Numbered from the stretch's first letter, positions 44,958 to 56,560 are shown. The stretch: 64,000 bases of DNA from an uncultured bacterium (GCA_903888485.1 CAISTS010000050.1:1-64000); one strand, 5' to 3'. Notes: generated by a model not told the origin, from the letters alone. Program-made: numbers and translations.

Positions 44958-46892
44958 TTAGTCCATCCCCAGCACGAACCAGCTCACGATCGCGGCGATG
45001 CCGATGATCATGGCGAAGGCGTAGTGATACAGGTAACCCGACTGCACGATGCCGAGGCGTCGGGCGGCTACCACGGTCGCGGCCGACAGGCCATCGGGGC
45101 CGAAGCGGTCGATGATGCCGGTGTCGCCGCGCTTCCAGAACAGGCGGCCGAGGCGGAAGGCGTTCTTCACGAACAGCCAGTCATAGAGCTCGTCGAAGTA
45201 CCACTTGTTGAGCAGGAACTGGTAGACGCCCGGGAACGCGGCGGCCAGCTTTCCCGGCCAGTCGGGCCGGCGGATGTACATCTGGTACGCCATGCCCAAG
45301 CCCGCCAGGCTGACGAACAGCGGCAGATACTTGATGAAGAACGACGGGTGGTGCTCGTGCACCTTTCCGATGCTGTCGTGGGCCGGAAGGATGGCGATGG
45401 CGTCCTTCCAGAATTCCTCGCGGTGTTCGCCGACGAAGAAGCTGTAGCCGATCATGCCGGCGAAAACGGCGCCGACGGACAGAGCCATGAGCGGCACGGT
45501 CATCACCGGCGGGCTCTCGTGGATGTGTTCCATGGTGTGGTGGTCGGCGCGCGGCGTGCCGAAGAAGGTGAGGAAGATCAGGCGCCACGAGTAGAACGAC
45601 GTCAGGCCGGCGACGACGATGCCGATGAAGAAGGCGTAGTTGCCCGGGCCCGTGCCGGCGGCATGGGCGGCTTCGATCACCATGTCCTTCGAGAAGTAGC
45701 CCGACAGCGGCGGCAGGCCGGTGATGGCGATGGTGCCGATCATCATGACGGTAAAAGTGATCGGGATGAGCCGCCAGATGCCGCCCATCTTGCGGATGTC
45801 CTGCTCATCGCTCATGGCGTGGATCACCGATCCGGCCGAGAGGAACAACAGCGCCTTGAACCAGGCGTGGGTGACGAGGTGGAACACGCCCGCCTGATAG
45901 GCCGAAACGCCGCAGGCGAAGAACATGTAGCCGAGCTGCGAGCAGGTCGAGAAGGCGATGATGCGCTTGATGTCGTTCTGCACGCAGCCGACGGTCGCGG
46001 CGAAGAAAGCCGTGGTCGCCCCGAGGATAGTGACGAAGGCCAGCGCCGTGGGCGCGTATTCGAACAGGGGCGACATGCGCGCCACCAGGAACACACCCGC
46101 GGTCACCATGGTGGCGGCGTGAATGAGCGCCGAGACCGGTGTCGGGCCTTCCATGGCGTCCGGCAGCCATGTGTGCAGGAACAGCTGGGCCGACTTGCCC
46201 ATGGCGCCGATGAACAGGAGGAAGCAGGTGATCGTCAGCGCGTGGGCATGAATGCCGAAGAAGGTCACTTCCGCATTGGCCTTGCCTTCCACCGCGCCGA
46301 AAATCACGTCGAAGGATACGGCGTCAAAGAGGAAGAATACCGCGAAGATGCCGAGCAGGAATCCGAAGTCGCCGACACGGTTGACGATGAAGGCCTTGAT
46401 GGCGGCGGCGTTGGCGGAAGGCTTGTGGTACCAGAAGCCGATGAGCAGATAAGAGACGAGGCCCACGCCTTCCCAGCCGAAGAACAGCTGTACGAGGTTG
46501 TCCGCCGTCACCAGCATCAGCATGGCGAAGGTGAACAGCGACAGGTAAGCCATGAAGCGCGGCTGGCTCTTGTCGTGGTGCATGTAGCCGACGGCGTAGA
46601 CGTGAATGAGCGTCGAGACCACGGTGACGGTCATCACCATCACAGCCGACAGCGTGTCGTACCGCAACGCCCACTGCGCCTCGAAGGTGCCCGAGGAGAT
46701 GAAGGTGGTGATGTTGATGACCTGCTGGTTGCCGGCGATCACCACATCGTAGAAACCGAAGATTGCGGCGAGCGCGGCAAGGCCGACGCCGAGGCACGTG
46801 ACGATATGCGCCCCGCGGTCGCCGATGAAGCGGCCGAAGAAACCGGCGATGAAGGCGCCCAACAGGGGCAGGAATACGGCGGCGACGAGCAC
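44958..46892 (-). CDS. nuoL: NADH-quinone oxidoreductase subunit L
   Basis: The distal antiporter-like subunit of complex I with a long lateral C-terminal helix, 644 residues. Key parts are WEGVGLVSYLLIGFWY, KSAQLFLHTWLPDAMEGPTPVSALIHAATMVTAGVFLVAR, and QNDIKRIIAFSTCSQLGYMFFACG. The C-terminus contains the traverse helix and a last membrane anchor (AFAMIIGIAAIVSWFVLG). The gap to nuoK is 7 bases. Confidence 0.97.
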   Translation of the reverse strand: MLVAAVFLPLLGAFIAGFFGRFIGDRGAHIVTCLGVGLAALAAIFGFYDVVIAGNQQVINITTFISSGTFEAQWALRYDTLSAVMVMTVTVVSTLIHVYAVGYMHHDKSQPRFMAYLSLFTFAMLMLVTADNLVQLFFGWEGVGLVSYLLIGFWYHKPSANAAAIKAFIVNRVGDFGFLLGIFAVFFLFDAVSFDVIFGAVEGKANAEVTFFGIHAHALTITCFLLFIGAMGKSAQLFLHTWLPDAMEGPTPVSALIHAATMVTAGVFLVARMSPLFEYAPTALAFVTILGATTAFFAATVGCVQNDIKRIIAFSTCSQLGYMFFACGVSAYQAGVFHLVTHAWFKALLFLSAGSVIHAMSDEQDIRKMGGIWRLIPITFTVMMIGTIAITGLPPLSGYFSKDMVIEAAHAAGTGPGNYAFFIGIVVAGLTSFYSWRLIFLTFFGTPRADHHTMEHIHESPPVMTVPLMALSVGAVFAGMIGYSFFVGEHREEFWKDAIAILPAHDSIGKVHEHHPSFFIKYLPLFVSLAGLGMAYQMYIRRPDWPGKLAAAFPGVYQFLLNKWYFDELYDWLFVKNAFRLGRLFWKRGDTGIIDRFGPDGLSAATVVAARRLGIVQSGYLYHYAFAMIIGIAAIVSWFVLGMD

Positions 46893-46899
46893 GGGCAGC

Positions 46900-47232
46900 C
46901 TACCCTTTCATCTGATTGATGTCCTCGACCTCGATCGAGCGCCGGTTGCGGTAGAACACGACGACGATAGCGAGCCCGATGGCCGCCTCCGCCGCCGCGA
47001 CCGTCAGCACCAGCATCGTGAACACTTGGCCCACGAGGTCGCCGAGGAAGGACGAAAACGCTACAAGATTGATGTTCACCGCGAGCAGCATGAGCTCGAT
47101 GGACATCATGATGACGATCAGGTTCTTCCGGTTGAGGAAGATGCCGAAAATGCCCAGCGTGAACAGGATCGCGCTGACCGTCAGATAGTGGCTGAGACCG
47201 ACCGCAAGGGCCGGAGCTTCTGCTTCGCTCAT
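46900..47232 (-). CDS. nuoK: NADH-quinone oxidoreductase subunit K
   Basis: A small membrane subunit of complex I with three helices, 110 residues. It includes the proton-path glutamates in [17 protein letters not shown] and [19 protein letters not shown]. Eight extra residues precede the usual [12 protein letters not shown] start. Its start overlaps the nuoJ stop by four bases. Confidence 0.96.
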   Translation of the reverse strand: MSEAEAPALAVGLSHYLTVSAILFTLGIFGIFLNRKNLIVIMMSIELMLLAVNINLVAFSSFLGDLVGQVFTMLVLTVAAAEAAIGLAIVVVFYRNRRSIEVEDINQMKG

Positions 47233-47840
47233 GACAGCCCCTTGCCCGGCTCGACCTGGACCACGACCACGGTGTCCTTGGAGCTGCGGTTGACCTGGTC
47301 GGAGATCTTCTGCTTACGCACACCCGGACGGCGGCGCATGGTGAGCACGATAGCGCCGATCATGGCGACCAGCAGCACAAGGCCCGAGGCCTGAAAGAGA
47401 TAGGCGTAATCGGTGTACAGCACGCGGCCCAAGGCTTCGGTGTTGCTTACTTCGGACGTGGTGCGCACAACACGCAGAACGTTGGCCCGGTCGGCGAAGG
47501 TCCAGCCGCCGGCGACGATGGCGAGTTCCGCGAGCAGGATCACGGCAATGGTCGCGCCGACCGGCAGGTACTTCAGGAACCCTTCGCGGATCACGACCAC
47601 GTTTATGTCGAGCATCATCACGACGAACAGGAACAAGACCGCGACGGCGCCGACGTAGACGACCACCAGGATCATGGCGACGAACTCGGCGCCCAGCAGC
47701 ACGAACAGCGCGGCGGCGTTGAAGAAGGTGAAGATCAGCCACAACACCGAATGCACCGGGTTGCGCTGAAAGATCACGTTCAGCGCGCCGATCACAGCCA
47801 TGAACGAGAACAGGTAAAACGCCAGCGATGCAACGATCAT
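47229..47840 (-). CDS. nuoJ: NADH-quinone oxidoreductase subunit J
   Basis: A five-helix membrane subunit of complex I, 203 residues. The third helix carries the pi-bulge region [31 protein letters not shown] charged cytoplasmic tail of about 35 residues follows the last helix. The 64-bp gap to nuoI is the largest inside the operon and shows no terminator. Confidence 0.96.
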   Translation of the reverse strand: MIVASLAFYLFSFMAVIGALNVIFQRNPVHSVLWLIFTFFNAAALFVLLGAEFVAMILVVVYVGAVAVLFLFVVMMLDINVVVIREGFLKYLPVGATIAVILLAELAIVAGGWTFADRANVLRVVRTTSEVSNTEALGRVLYTDYAYLFQASGLVLLVAMIGAIVLTMRRRPGVRKQKISDQVNRSSKDTVVVVQVEPGKGLS

Positions 47841-47904
47841 GCGCGCGCGCTCCCCACTCTCACTTTTTTATCCAACCCCGTCATCCCACTCGTCTTTCGT
47901 TGCC

Positions 47905-48393
47905 TTAGCGATAAGGCGCGTTCAGTTCCAGGCGTTTGGCCAGTTCTTTTTCCCAGCGGTCGCCGTTGGCCAGCAGTTTTGACTTGTTATAGAGCAGCTC
48001 GTCGTGCGTCTCGGTGGCGAACTCGAAGTTCGGGCCTTCGACGATTGCGTCCACCGGGCAAGCTTCCTCGCAGAAGCCGCAGTAGATGCACTTTGTCATG
48101 TCGATGTCGTAGCGCGTGGTGCGGCGCGAACCGTCGTCGCGCGGCTCGGCTTCGATGGTGATGGCCTGGGCCGGGCAAATGGCTTCGCACAGCTTGCAGG
48201 CGATGCAGCGTTCTTCGCCGTTGGGATAACGGCGCAGCGCATGCTCGCCGCGGAAGCGGGGCGACAGCGGGCCCTTCTCGTTCGGGTAGTTGATGGTGAC
48301 CTTGGGCTTGAACATGTACTTCAGCGTCAGCCACATGCCCGAGACGATCTCGGCCATCAATACGGAGCGGGCGGCGTTGTTGAGGAATGCCAT
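47905..48393 (-). CDS. nuoI: NADH-quinone oxidoreductase subunit I
   Basis: A peripheral-arm subunit with two 4Fe-4S clusters (N6a, N6b), 162 residues. The two ferredoxin motifs are [18 protein letters not shown] and [22 protein letters not shown]. An N-terminal amphipathic part ([28 protein letters not shown]) contacts the membrane arm. It lies 10 bases after nuoH. Confidence 0.97.
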   Translation of the reverse strand: MAFLNNAARSVLMAEIVSGMWLTLKYMFKPKVTINYPNEKGPLSPRFRGEHALRRYPNGEERCIACKLCEAICPAQAITIEAEPRDDGSRRTTRYDIDMTKCIYCGFCEEACPVDAIVEGPNFEFATETHDELLYNKSKLLANGDRWEKELAKRLELNAPYR

Positions 48394-48403
48394 GTGAGTT
48401 TCC

Positions 48404-49450
48404 TTAACCCCCGACCTTGCCGGTGTAGACCAGGAAGCCGGCCGTGAGGATCAGCCAGGCGAGCGACAGCGGCAGGAACACCTTCCAGCCGAGGCGCATC
48501 AGTTGGTCATAGCGGTAGCGCGGCAGCGTCGCGCGCACCCAGATGAACACGAACAGGCAGAATGCAACCTTGAGGGCGAACCAGATGATTCCGGGTACCC
48601 AGCCGAGCACATAGTCGAGGAAGCCGATGCCGGGGAACATGTCCTGGGGCCCGAGCCAGCCGCCGAGGAACAAGGTCGTCACCATGCCGCACATCACGAT
48701 CATGTTGATGTATTCGCCGAGGAAGAACAGCGCGAAGGACATCGACGAGTATTCGGTCATGAAACCAGCCACCAGTTCGGATTCCGCTTCGGGCAAGTCG
48801 AACGGATGGCGGTTGGTCTCGGCGAGTACCGAGATGAAGAACAGGATGAACATCGGGAAGTGCGGGATGAAGTACCACAGCCCCTTCTGCGCCTCGACGA
48901 TCTCCGTGAGGTTCAGGGAGCCCGCCGTCAGCAGCACCGAGATCATGACGAAGCCGATGGAGACTTCGTAGGACACCATCTGCGCCGCCGAGCGCATGGC
49001 GCCGAGGAACGCGTAGCGGCTATTGGACGCCCAGCCGGCCATGACGATGCCGTAGACGCCGAGCGAGGAGATCGCGAAGAGATAAAGGATGCCGACGTTG
49101 AGGTTCGAGATGTACCAGCCGGCGTTCACCGGGATCACCGCCCAGGCCAGCAGCGACAGCGCGAAGGTCACCATCGGGGCAAGGAAGAATACCACCGGCG
49201 AGGAGCCCGTTGGGATCACGGTTTCCTTGAACAGCAGCTTCACGGCGTCGGCGAAGGGTTGCAACAGGCCGAAGGGGCCGACGACGTTGGGGCCCTTGCG
49301 CAGCTGCATGGCGCCAATGACGCGGCGCTCCGCCAACGTCAGAAACGCCATCGTCAACGCAACCGGGATCACGAACAGCAGAATCTTCAAGACGATGAAG
49401 ATCAGCGTGCCGGCGTAAACGCCGAGGTGCTCGTTAAAAAACTCAGCCAT
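48404..49450 (-). CDS. nuoH: NADH-quinone oxidoreductase subunit H
   Basis: The quinone-chamber membrane subunit, 348 residues and eight helices. The family signature [37 protein letters not shown] is intact, as are RAAFDLPEAE-type residues ([32 protein letters not shown]). It overlaps the nuoG stop by 8 bases. Confidence 0.97.
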   Translation of the reverse strand: MAEFFNEHLGVYAGTLIFIVLKILLFVIPVALTMAFLTLAERRVIGAMQLRKGPNVVGPFGLLQPFADAVKLLFKETVIPTGSSPVVFFLAPMVTFALSLLAWAVIPVNAGWYISNLNVGILYLFAISSLGVYGIVMAGWASNSRYAFLGAMRSAAQMVSYEVSIGFVMISVLLTAGSLNLTEIVEAQKGLWYFIPHFPMFILFFISVLAETNRHPFDLPEAESELVAGFMTEYSSMSFALFFLGEYINMIVMCGMVTTLFLGGWLGPQDMFPGIGFLDYVLGWVPGIIWFALKVAFCLFVFIWVRATLPRYRYDQLMRLGWKVFLPLSLAWLILTAGFLVYTGKVGG

Positions 49451-51506
49451 GGGTCCCCGTCTTCTGTTGGCCCGCGAGGACGAATTCTTCCGTGCACTGC
49501 GCCATGGTGCGCGAGGCGCGGCTGATGGGATCGGTCATGTAGTAATTCTTCACCGGGTAATCGAAGCCCGTGGGCGAGATGCTGCCCGCGATGCCGAAGG
49601 CCTTCCATGCGGCCGGCTGGATCTTGTCGACGGCGGCAAAGCCCGGATTGACGAAGGCCATGCGCGCGCGCACTTGCGCGAGGTTGTCGTAAGGCAGCGT
49701 CTTGCCGAGCTTCTCGGACAGCGCGCGGATGATGGTCCAGTCTTCGCGCGCATCGCCCGGCGGGAACACGGCGCGCAAACCGCGCTGCACCCGGCCCTCG
49801 GTGTTGACGTAGGTGCCGTCCTTCTCGGTATAGGCCGCCCCCGGCAGGATGACGTCGGCGCGGTGCGCGCCCCGGTCGCCGTGGTGGCCCTGATAAATCA
49901 CGAAGGCCTTGCCGAGCTTGGCGGTATCGATCTCGTCTGCGCCAAGGAGATAGACGACGTCGATCTCGCCCTTGCTCGCACCATCGAGGATACCGCGCGT
50001 ATCCTTGCCGCCCGCATTCGGCACAAAGCCGACGTCGAGACCGCCGACACGCGCCGCAGCCGTGTGCAGCACGTTGAAGCCGTTCCAACCGTCTTTGATG
50101 AGGCCGCAGTTGTCAGCGACGGCTTTCGCCGTTGCGAGGATTGCAGCTCCGTCGGCGCGCGTCAGGGCGGCCATGCCGACGATGATCATCGGCTTCTTGG
50201 CGTTCTTCAACGCATTCGCCACCGGGTGGCTACCGCCCGCGATCTGCGAGAGCACGTCGGGGTTCGCGCCGAGGCTTTCGTACTTATACGTAAGGTCACC
50301 CACGTCGCCGATCACGCAGATCGGGAAGTTGCCTTTGAGGTAGCGCTTGCGGATGCGCGCGTTCAGCACCGGCGCTTCCTTGCGCGGGTTCGCGCCAACG
50401 ATCAGCAACGCATCGGCCTGTTCGATGCCGGCAATGGTCGAGTTGAAAATGTAAGAGGCGCGCACATTCGCATCGAGGGCCGCGCCGTCCTGGCGGCAGT
50501 CGATATTGTTGGAGCCCAGCGCCGTGGCGAGGTCCTTCAGCGCCAGTATGGCTTCGGCATCCACGGTATCACCAGCGATGGCGGCGAACTTCGCGCCGCT
50601 CATGCCGCGCACCTTGCCGACGATGACGGCGAAGGCTTCATCCCAGCTCGCGGACTGCAATTTTCCGCCCTTGCGGATGTAAGGCTGATCGAGGCGCTGA
50701 TAGCGCAGGCCATCGCAAGCGTGACGGCTCTTGTCGGCCAACCACTCCTCGTTGACGTCTTCATGCACACGCGGCAGCACACGCAAGACCACGCGGCCAC
50801 GCGCGTCGACGCGGATGTTGGTGCCGACGGCGTCCATGACGTCGATGGATTCGGTTTTACGCAGCTCCCACGGGCGCGCATTGAAGGCATAAGGCTTGCT
50901 GGTCAGCGCGCCGACCGGGCAGAGGTCGACGACGTTGCCCGACAGTTCGGACGACAGCGCGCCTTCGAGATAAGTGGTGATCTCCATGTCCTCGCCGCGC
51001 CCGGTCGCGCCCAGCTGCGGCACGCCGGCCACTTCGGTCGCAAAACGCACACAGCGGGTGCAGTGGATGCAGCGGGTCATCACGGTCTCGACGACCGGAC
51101 CCATGTACTTGTCCTTCACCGCGCGCTTGTTCTCGTGATAGCGGCCGCGGTCGGCGCCGAAGGCCATCGCCTGGTCTTGCAGGTCGCACTCGCCGCCCTG
51201 GTCGCAGATCGGGCAGTCGAGCGGATGGTTGATCAGCAGGAATTCCATGACGCCACCGCGCGCTTTGTTGGCGCGGTCGGACTTGGTGTGCACCACCATG
51301 CCCTCGCCCACCGGCATCGCGCAGGACGCGACGGGTTTCGGCGACTTCTCGACATCGACCAGGCACATGCGGCAGTTGCCGGCGATGGAGAGACGGTCGT
51401 GATAGCAAAAGCGCGGAATTTCCACGCCCACCGATTCTGCGGCCTGCAGAATGGTGGTGTTCGGCGGAACTTCGACTGCGATACCGTCGATGGTCAGCTT
51501 AGGCAT
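49443..51506 (-). CDS. nuoG: NADH-quinone oxidoreductase subunit G
   Basis: The iron-sulphur subunit of the peripheral arm, 687 residues. It has the N-terminal 2Fe-2S motif [18 protein letters not shown], then [15 protein letters not shown] with the His/Cys 4Fe-4S ligands, and [19 protein letters not shown]. The molybdopterin-oxidoreductase-like C-terminal part has lost its cofactor. The extra N7 cluster motif of the E. coli enzyme is not apparent. The Q-type length is usual for alphaproteobacteria. Confidence 0.97.
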   Translation of the reverse strand: MPKLTIDGIAVEVPPNTTILQAAESVGVEIPRFCYHDRLSIAGNCRMCLVDVEKSPKPVASCAMPVGEGMVVHTKSDRANKARGGVMEFLLINHPLDCPICDQGGECDLQDQAMAFGADRGRYHENKRAVKDKYMGPVVETVMTRCIHCTRCVRFATEVAGVPQLGATGRGEDMEITTYLEGALSSELSGNVVDLCPVGALTSKPYAFNARPWELRKTESIDVMDAVGTNIRVDARGRVVLRVLPRVHEDVNEEWLADKSRHACDGLRYQRLDQPYIRKGGKLQSASWDEAFAVIVGKVRGMSGAKFAAIAGDTVDAEAILALKDLATALGSNNIDCRQDGAALDANVRASYIFNSTIAGIEQADALLIVGANPRKEAPVLNARIRKRYLKGNFPICVIGDVGDLTYKYESLGANPDVLSQIAGGSHPVANALKNAKKPMIIVGMAALTRADGAAILATAKAVADNCGLIKDGWNGFNVLHTAAARVGGLDVGFVPNAGGKDTRGILDGASKGEIDVVYLLGADEIDTAKLGKAFVIYQGHHGDRGAHRADVILPGAAYTEKDGTYVNTEGRVQRGLRAVFPPGDAREDWTIIRALSEKLGKTLPYDNLAQVRARMAFVNPGFAAVDKIQPAAWKAFGIAGSISPTGFDYPVKNYYMTDPISRASRTMAQCTEEFVLAGQQKTGTHG

Positions 51507-51533
51507 AGTGTTTCCCCTGGCCCCCGCCCTGCT

Positions 51534-52829
51534 TTACGCCGCAATACCGCTGCGGACCTTGGCGTCGCGATAATCGCGGATGCGGCGCTCTAGTTCCGGA
51601 CGGAAGTGACGGATAAGACCCTGTACCGGCCACGCCGCAGCGTCGCCCAGCGCACAGATGGTGTGGCCTTCGATCTGATAAGTGACCTGTTCGAGCGTAT
51701 CGATCTCGGCGAGGGTCGCCTCGCCTTTGACCATGCGCTTCATGACGCGCGCGAGCCAGCCGGTGCCTTCACGGCACGGCGTGCACTGACCGCAGCTTTC
51801 GTGTTTGTAGAAGGACGACAGGCGCGAGATCGCCGCCACGACGTCCACCGACTTGTCCATGACCATCACGGCCGCGGTGCCGAGGCCCGACTTCACATCG
51901 CGCAGCGCATCGAAATCCATCAGCACGGCGTCACAGATCGACTTCGGAAGAACCGGAACCGAAGCGCCGCCCGGGATGATGGCCTGCAGATTGTCCCAGC
52001 CGCCGCGCACGCCGCCGCAATGCTTCTCGATGAGTTCCTTCAGCGGGATGCTCATGGACTCTTCGACGTTGCAGGGTTTGTTGACGTTGCCGGAGATGCA
52101 ATAGACCTTCGTGCCCGTGTTGTTCGGACGGCCGAAGCCCGCGAACCACGAGGCGCCACGACGCAGAATGGTCGGCGCCACGGCGATGCTCTCGACGTTG
52201 TTCACGGTCGTGGGGCAGCCATAGAGGCCCACACCCGCCGGGAACGGCGGCTTCAGGCGTGGCTGGCCCTTCTTGCCCTCGAGGCTTTCGATCAGCGCGG
52301 TCTCTTCGCCGCAGATGTAAGCGCCGGCGCCGCGATGCAGGTAGAGATCGAACTTCCAGCCCGAACCGCAGGCGTTGTCGCCGATCAGACCGGCCGCGTA
52401 GGCCTCGTCGATGGCGACCTGCAGGTTGGAGGCTTCATTGTAGAACTCGCCGCGGATGTAGATGTAGCAAGCATGGGCGCGCATCGCGAAGCTCGCGATC
52501 AGGCAGCCTTCGACCAGCTTGTGCGGATCGAAGCGCAGCATGTCGCGGTCTTTGCAGGTGCCGGGCTCGCCTTCGTCGGCATTGACCACGAGATAGTGCG
52601 GACGGTCGCTCTCGGTCTTGGGCATGAACGACCACTTGAGACCGGTCGGGAAGCCCGCGCCGCCACGGCCACGCAGACCCGAACGCTTCATCTCGTCGAT
52701 GATCCAGTCCGGACCCATGTCGAGGATTTCTTTGGTGCCGTCCCAATCGCCGCGCGCGCGCGCGCCGGCCAGACGCCAGTCGTGGCGGCCGTAGAGATTG
52801 GTGAAGATGCGGTCCTTATCGGCGAGCAT
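51534..52829 (-). CDS. nuoF: NADH-quinone oxidoreductase subunit F
   Basis: Binds NADH, FMN and the N3 4Fe-4S cluster, 431 residues. It shows the NADH/FMN glycine-rich region [16 protein letters not shown], the FMN segment [29 protein letters not shown], and the cluster motif [15 protein letters not shown] with a final Cys in [16 protein letters not shown]. The gap to nuoE is 14 bases. Confidence 0.98.
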   Translation of the reverse strand: MLADKDRIFTNLYGRHDWRLAGARARGDWDGTKEILDMGPDWIIDEMKRSGLRGRGGAGFPTGLKWSFMPKTESDRPHYLVVNADEGEPGTCKDRDMLRFDPHKLVEGCLIASFAMRAHACYIYIRGEFYNEASNLQVAIDEAYAAGLIGDNACGSGWKFDLYLHRGAGAYICGEETALIESLEGKKGQPRLKPPFPAGVGLYGCPTTVNNVESIAVAPTILRRGASWFAGFGRPNNTGTKVYCISGNVNKPCNVEESMSIPLKELIEKHCGGVRGGWDNLQAIIPGGASVPVLPKSICDAVLMDFDALRDVKSGLGTAAVMVMDKSVDVVAAISRLSSFYKHESCGQCTPCREGTGWLARVMKRMVKGEATLAEIDTLEQVTYQIEGHTICALGDAAAWPVQGLIRHFRPELERRIRDYRDAKVRSGIAA

Positions 52830-52843
52830 GGATCCCTAACCCC

Positions 52844-53536
52844 TTAAGCTTTCGGCGCTGCGGCTTTGGCCGCGGCTTCGGCTTTGGCTTTCTCGAACGC
52901 GGCTTTGGCCGCGGAAAAATCTTGCTTCGCCGGCGGCGTCGGCTTCTCGGACAGCGTGATGGCTTCGCCCGCGGGCGCCGAGCCGTCGCGGCCCGTGACC
53001 GAGCCGGCTTTCGGCGTCTCGCCGCGCTTGAAGGCATCGAGCAGCTTGCCCGTGCTGGCGTAGTCGACGTCTTCGTAATAGTCGTCGCCGATCTGGATGA
53101 CCGGCGCATTGACGCAGGCACCCGAGCACTCGAGTTCGGCCAGCGAGAACTTGCCGTCGGGCGAACGCTCGCCCATGCCGATGCCGAGCTTTTCCTTGCA
53201 GGCCTTCACGACCTCGTTCGAGCCGCGCAGCCAGCACGACAGGCTCGTGCAGATCTGCACGTGCGTCTTGCCGACCGGCGAGAGATTGAACATCGTGTAG
53301 AAGGTCGCGACTTCCAGCACGCGGATCGGCGCCATGCTGAGGATCTTGGCGATTTCTTCGATGGCGGGCTTGGTCACCCAGCCTTCCTGGCGCTGCGCGA
53401 GATCGAGCAGCGGGATCACCGCGCTGGCCTGACGGCCCGCGGGATACTTGGCGATGATCTTGTTCGCCCGCTCCATCATCTCGGAGCTGAAGGCAAAGCT
53501 CGCCGGCTGTTCCTTGGCGAGGGAACGTGTGCTCAT
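52844..53536 (-). CDS. nuoE: NADH-quinone oxidoreductase subunit E
   Basis: The 2Fe-2S (N1a) subunit, 230 residues. The four cysteines are in [10 protein letters not shown] and [11 protein letters not shown], and [19 protein letters not shown] is typical. The thioredoxin-like core ends near residue 160. A roughly 70-residue Ala/Lys/Pro-rich tail follows, common in alphaproteobacterial NuoE and likely disordered. The ATG at 53536 overlaps the nuoD stop (ATGA). Confidence 0.96.
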   Translation of the reverse strand: MSTRSLAKEQPASFAFSSEMMERANKIIAKYPAGRQASAVIPLLDLAQRQEGWVTKPAIEEIAKILSMAPIRVLEVATFYTMFNLSPVGKTHVQICTSLSCWLRGSNEVVKACKEKLGIGMGERSPDGKFSLAELECSGACVNAPVIQIGDDYYEDVDYASTGKLLDAFKRGETPKAGSVTGRDGSAPAGEAITLSEKPTPPAKQDFSAAKAAFEKAKAEAAAKAAAPKA

Positions 53537-54729
53537 CGGTCGACCTCGCCGAACACGATATCGATTGAACCCAGCACCGCCGGCACATCGGCCAGCATGT
53601 GACCGCGCAGCATGGCATCCATGCCCGCGAGGTGAATGAAGCCCGGAGCCTTGATGCGGCAGCGGTACGGCTTGTTGGTGCCGTCGGACACCAGGTACAC
53701 GGCGAACTCGCCCTTGGGCGCTTCGGTGGCGACGTAGGTTTCGCCGGCCGGCACCTTGAAGCCTTCGGTGTAGAGCTTGAAGTGATGGATCAGCGCTTCC
53801 ATCGATGTTTTCATCTCGGCGCGCGGCGGCGCCATGATCTTGCGGTCGTTCACGCGCACAGGGCCTGAGGGCATCTTCTCGAGGCATTGCTTGATGATCT
53901 TGACCGACTCACGCATCTCGACGACGCGCACGAGATAACGGTCGTAGCAGTCGCCGTGCTTGCCGACCGGAATATCGAAATTCATCAGCTCATAGCCGTC
54001 GTAGGGCTGCGACTTGCGCAGATCCCACGGCACGCCCGAAGCGCGCAGGTTCGCGCCCGTGAAGCCCCAAGCGATCGCCTGTTCCTTGCTGACGACGCCG
54101 ATGTCGACCGTACGCTGCTTGAAGATGCGGTTTTCGGTGAGCAGGCCCTCAAGGTCGTCGATCATCGCCGGGTATTTGCTGGCCCAGTCCGCGATACGCT
54201 CGGCAAGGCCCGCCGGCATGTCCTGGGCGACGCCGCCCGGGCGTACATAGTTGGCGTGCATGCGCGCGCCGCACACTTCGTCATAGAAGCCCATGAGCTT
54301 CTCGCGTTCCTCGAAGGTCCACAGGAACGGTGTCATGGCGCCGACGTCCATGGCGTAGGACGCGATGTTCATGATGTGGTTGAGGATGCGGGTCAGTTCC
54401 GCGAACAGCACGCGAATGTATTGCGCGCGGGGCGGCGCGGCGATGCCCAGCAGTTTTTCAACCGCGAGCGAGAACGCCTGCTCCTGGTTCATGGGCGAGA
54501 CGTAGTCGAGGCGGTCGAAGTACGGCACCGCCTGCAGATAGGTCTTGTACTCGATCAGCTTCTCGGTGCCGCGGTGCAGGAGGCCGATGTGCGGGTCGAC
54601 GCGGTCGATGACTTCGCCGTCCATTTCGAGGACCAAGCGAAGCACACCGTGGGCCGCCGGATGCTGCGGGCCGAAATTGAGCGTGTAGTTCTCGATCTCG
54701 GTGTCGGGAATGGCGGTATCGGGAGCCAT
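53533..54729 (-). CDS. nuoD: NADH-quinone oxidoreductase subunit D
   Basis: The 49-kDa-type quinone-site subunit, 398 residues, not fused to NuoC. It shows [15 protein letters not shown] (His loop at the quinone site), [20 protein letters not shown], and a C-terminal [13 protein letters not shown] at 54735 would add two residues; the ATG at 54729 has GGAGG nine bases upstream, so I use it. The nuoC stop lies within this start region. Confidence 0.97.
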   Translation of the reverse strand: MAPDTAIPDTEIENYTLNFGPQHPAAHGVLRLVLEMDGEVIDRVDPHIGLLHRGTEKLIEYKTYLQAVPYFDRLDYVSPMNQEQAFSLAVEKLLGIAAPPRAQYIRVLFAELTRILNHIMNIASYAMDVGAMTPFLWTFEEREKLMGFYDEVCGARMHANYVRPGGVAQDMPAGLAERIADWASKYPAMIDDLEGLLTENRIFKQRTVDIGVVSKEQAIAWGFTGANLRASGVPWDLRKSQPYDGYELMNFDIPVGKHGDCYDRYLVRVVEMRESVKIIKQCLEKMPSGPVRVNDRKIMAPPRAEMKTSMEALIHHFKLYTEGFKVPAGETYVATEAPKGEFAVYLVSDGTNKPYRCRIKAPGFIHLAGMDAMLRGHMLADVPAVLGSIDIVFGEVDR

Positions 54730-54731
54730 GA

Positions 54732-55379
54732 TCACGCGCCTCCCTGCTTGGGCGGGGTGGCCTGGGTGGCCTTCTCATCGCCGGGCAGCAGCTTCTGGAT
54801 GCCTTCCCACGGCGAGAGGAAATCGAACGAGCGGAAATCCTGCGCGAGCTTCACGGGCTCGTAAATCACGCGCTTCTGATCTTCGTCGTAGCGCATCTCG
54901 ACATAGCCGGTGAGCGGGAAATCTTTGCGCAGCGGATGACCGTCGAAGCCATAGTCGGTGAGGATGCGGCGCAGGTCCGGATGGTCGGAGAAATAAACGC
55001 CGTACATGTCCCAGACTTCGCGCTCGAGCCAGTCGGCGCAGGGGAAAATGGACACAACGCTCGGCACCGGCGTGTCGTCGCTGGCGGCGACTTTGACCCG
55101 GATGCGAGTGTTTTTGTTCATGCTGAGCAGGTGATAGACCACCTCGAAGCGCTCGGCGCGCTCGGGGTAGTCGACGCCGCAGATGTCGATGAGTTGGCTG
55201 AACTGACACTTGGCATCGTCGCGCAGGAAGGTCAGCACGCGCACGATGGCGGCGCGGCCCACGCGGATGGTGAGTTCGCCGCGCACGATCTCGACGGCGG
55301 TGACCTCGCCGGCCAGCGTCTGCTGCACATGGGCGGCAGCTTCGCGGAGGGCATCACTCGGAATGGTGGACTGGTTCAT
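54732..55379 (-). CDS. nuoC: NADH-quinone oxidoreductase subunit C
   Basis: The 30-kDa-type subunit, 215 residues. The signature [41 protein letters not shown] is intact, followed by [20 protein letters not shown] 30-residue Gly/Lys tail follows. It ends in overlap with the nuoD start region and lies 12 bases after nuoB. Confidence 0.97.
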   Translation of the reverse strand: MNQSTIPSDALREAAAHVQQTLAGEVTAVEIVRGELTIRVGRAAIVRVLTFLRDDAKCQFSQLIDICGVDYPERAERFEVVYHLLSMNKNTRIRVKVAASDDTPVPSVVSIFPCADWLEREVWDMYGVYFSDHPDLRRILTDYGFDGHPLRKDFPLTGYVEMRYDEDQKRVIYEPVKLAQDFRSFDFLSPWEGIQKLLPGDEKATQATPPKQGGA

Positions 55380-55391
55380 AGCGTGGGTCAG

Positions 55392-55946
55392 TTAGCGGTC
55401 AATGGTGCCGACGCGGCGGATTTTTTTGTGCAGCTGCAGGATGCCGTAAAGCAGCGCTTCAGCCGTCGGCGGGCAGCCCGGAACGTATATGTCCACCGGC
55501 ACGATGCGGTCGCAGCCGCGGACCACCGAGTACGAGTAGTGGTAGTACCCGCCACCGTTGGCGCATGAACCCATCGAAATGACGTAACGCGGCTCGGGCA
55601 TCTGGTCGAAGACCTTGCGCAGCGCCGGGGCCATCTTGTTGGTCAGCGTGCCGGCGACGATCATCAGGTCCGACTGGCGCGGGCTGGGACGGAACACCAT
55701 GCCGAAGCGATCGAAATCGTAGCGCGCCATAGCCACGTGCATCATCTCGACGGCGCAGCAGGCGAGGCCAAAGGTCATGGGCCACATGGAGCCGGAGCGG
55801 CCCCAATTGGTCAGCGCATCAAGCGAGGTGAGCAGAAAGCCCTTGTCTTGCAGCTCGTCGTGCACGCGCGCCATCAGCTCGCCGTCGGCCGGCGTGGGCG
55901 GGCGGATGGCGTCGGTGATGGGCTGAGCCGGAACGGTTATTCCCAT
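55392..55946 (-). CDS. nuoB: NADH-quinone oxidoreductase subunit B
   Basis: Carries cluster N2, the last electron donor to quinone. The 184-residue product has the tandem cysteines in [11 protein letters not shown] (Cys63-Cys64), [21 protein letters not shown] and the fourth ligand in [15 protein letters not shown]. The ATG at 55946 gives the natural start MGITVPAQP; the open extension upstream is nuoA in another frame. It overlaps nuoA by 10 bases. Confidence 0.97.
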   Translation of the reverse strand: MGITVPAQPITDAIRPPTPADGELMARVHDELQDKGFLLTSLDALTNWGRSGSMWPMTFGLACCAVEMMHVAMARYDFDRFGMVFRPSPRQSDLMIVAGTLTNKMAPALRKVFDQMPEPRYVISMGSCANGGGYYHYSYSVVRGCDRIVPVDIYVPGCPPTAEALLYGILQLHKKIRRVGTIDR

Positions 55947-56302
55947 TCCAATGCGCCTTTCTTCCATTCGTAGATGAAGCCGATGGTGAGCACACCGAGG
56001 AAGATCATCATCGACCAAAAGCCGAACATGCCGATCTCGCCGAGGCTCACGGCCCAGGGGAACAGGAAGGCCACTTCGAGGTCGAAGATGATGAACAGGA
56101 TGGCGACCAGGTAGAAGCGCACGTCGAACTTGGAGCGCGCGTCGTCGAAGGCTTCAAAGCCGCACTCGTAGGCCGAACTCTTCTCCGGATTGGGCCGCGA
56201 AGGACCGGCGATCAACGAAGCGACGACAAAGACCCCTGCCAGGCCAAATGCGATGCCGAGGAAGATCAGGATCGGCAGATACTCGACGAGCAGGTTTTGC
56301 AT
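55937..56302 (-). CDS. nuoA: NADH-quinone oxidoreductase subunit A
   Basis: A three-helix membrane subunit, 121 residues from the ATG at 56302 ([16 protein letters not shown]). It has the conserved loop [43 protein letters not shown], whose Cys marks the active/deactive loop. It is first of the 14-gene nuo operon; the candidate promoter lies 157 bases upstream. Confidence 0.97.
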   Translation of the reverse strand: MQNLLVEYLPILIFLGIAFGLAGVFVVASLIAGPSRPNPEKSSAYECGFEAFDDARSKFDVRFYLVAILFIIFDLEVAFLFPWAVSLGEIGMFGFWSMMIFLGVLTIGFIYEWKKGALEWE

Positions 56303-56458
56303 CGGCGTTGCGCCTTGACCCACACACCGCCCAAGGGGGACTCACCCACCACCCCAAAGCCGGCATTTCTTGTTATGTTACAATGCTTTACGGCGTAGCG
56401 CCGGGAGCGCCGGAAAATGCGCCGTCGTCCCCTGCCCCTGCCCTCGAAATCCAGGGTG

Positions 56459-56487
56459 ATCTAAACGGCGGGAGGTAGGAGAGTCAA
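56459..56487 (-). promoter_or_regulatory. Putative nuo operon promoter
   Basis: On the minus strand TTGACT (56482-56487) and TTAGAT (56459-56464) are 17 bp apart, a good sigma-70-type match, 157 bases before nuoA. The -35 contains a GACTC, a site for the CcrM-type GANTC methylase of alphaproteobacteria. Confidence 0.45.
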
Positions 56488-56518
56488 GCCGCCTAAGCGG
56501 CTCAAAAACATTGACTCT
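56480..56518. repeat. Nested inverted repeat overlapping the nuo -35 element
   Basis: Outer arms AGAGTCAA (56480-56487) and TTGACTCT (56511-56518) enclose an inner hairpin GCCGC-CTAA-GCGGC (56488-56501). Each outer arm holds a GANTC site. There is no T-run, so it does not look like a terminator on either strand. It could be an operator. Confidence 0.5.
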
Positions 56519-56560
56519 GCGGGATTTTTTGCCTCCCACGACCGCCCTGACGCGGGCCTG

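Noticed and set aside
44691-46919. 742-codon plus-strand open frame opposite nuoL
   Set aside because: Same shadow effect; composition is Arg/Glu/His/Asp-rich and nuoL on the other strand is complete.
49449-51593. 714-codon plus-strand open frame opposite nuoG
   Set aside because: Shadow of an intact iron-sulphur subunit gene; no recognisable motif.
56480-56518. Nested hairpin upstream of nuoA as a terminator
   Set aside because: Neither strand has a T-run directly after the stem; a true terminator for the PRC gene lies just beyond at 56561.
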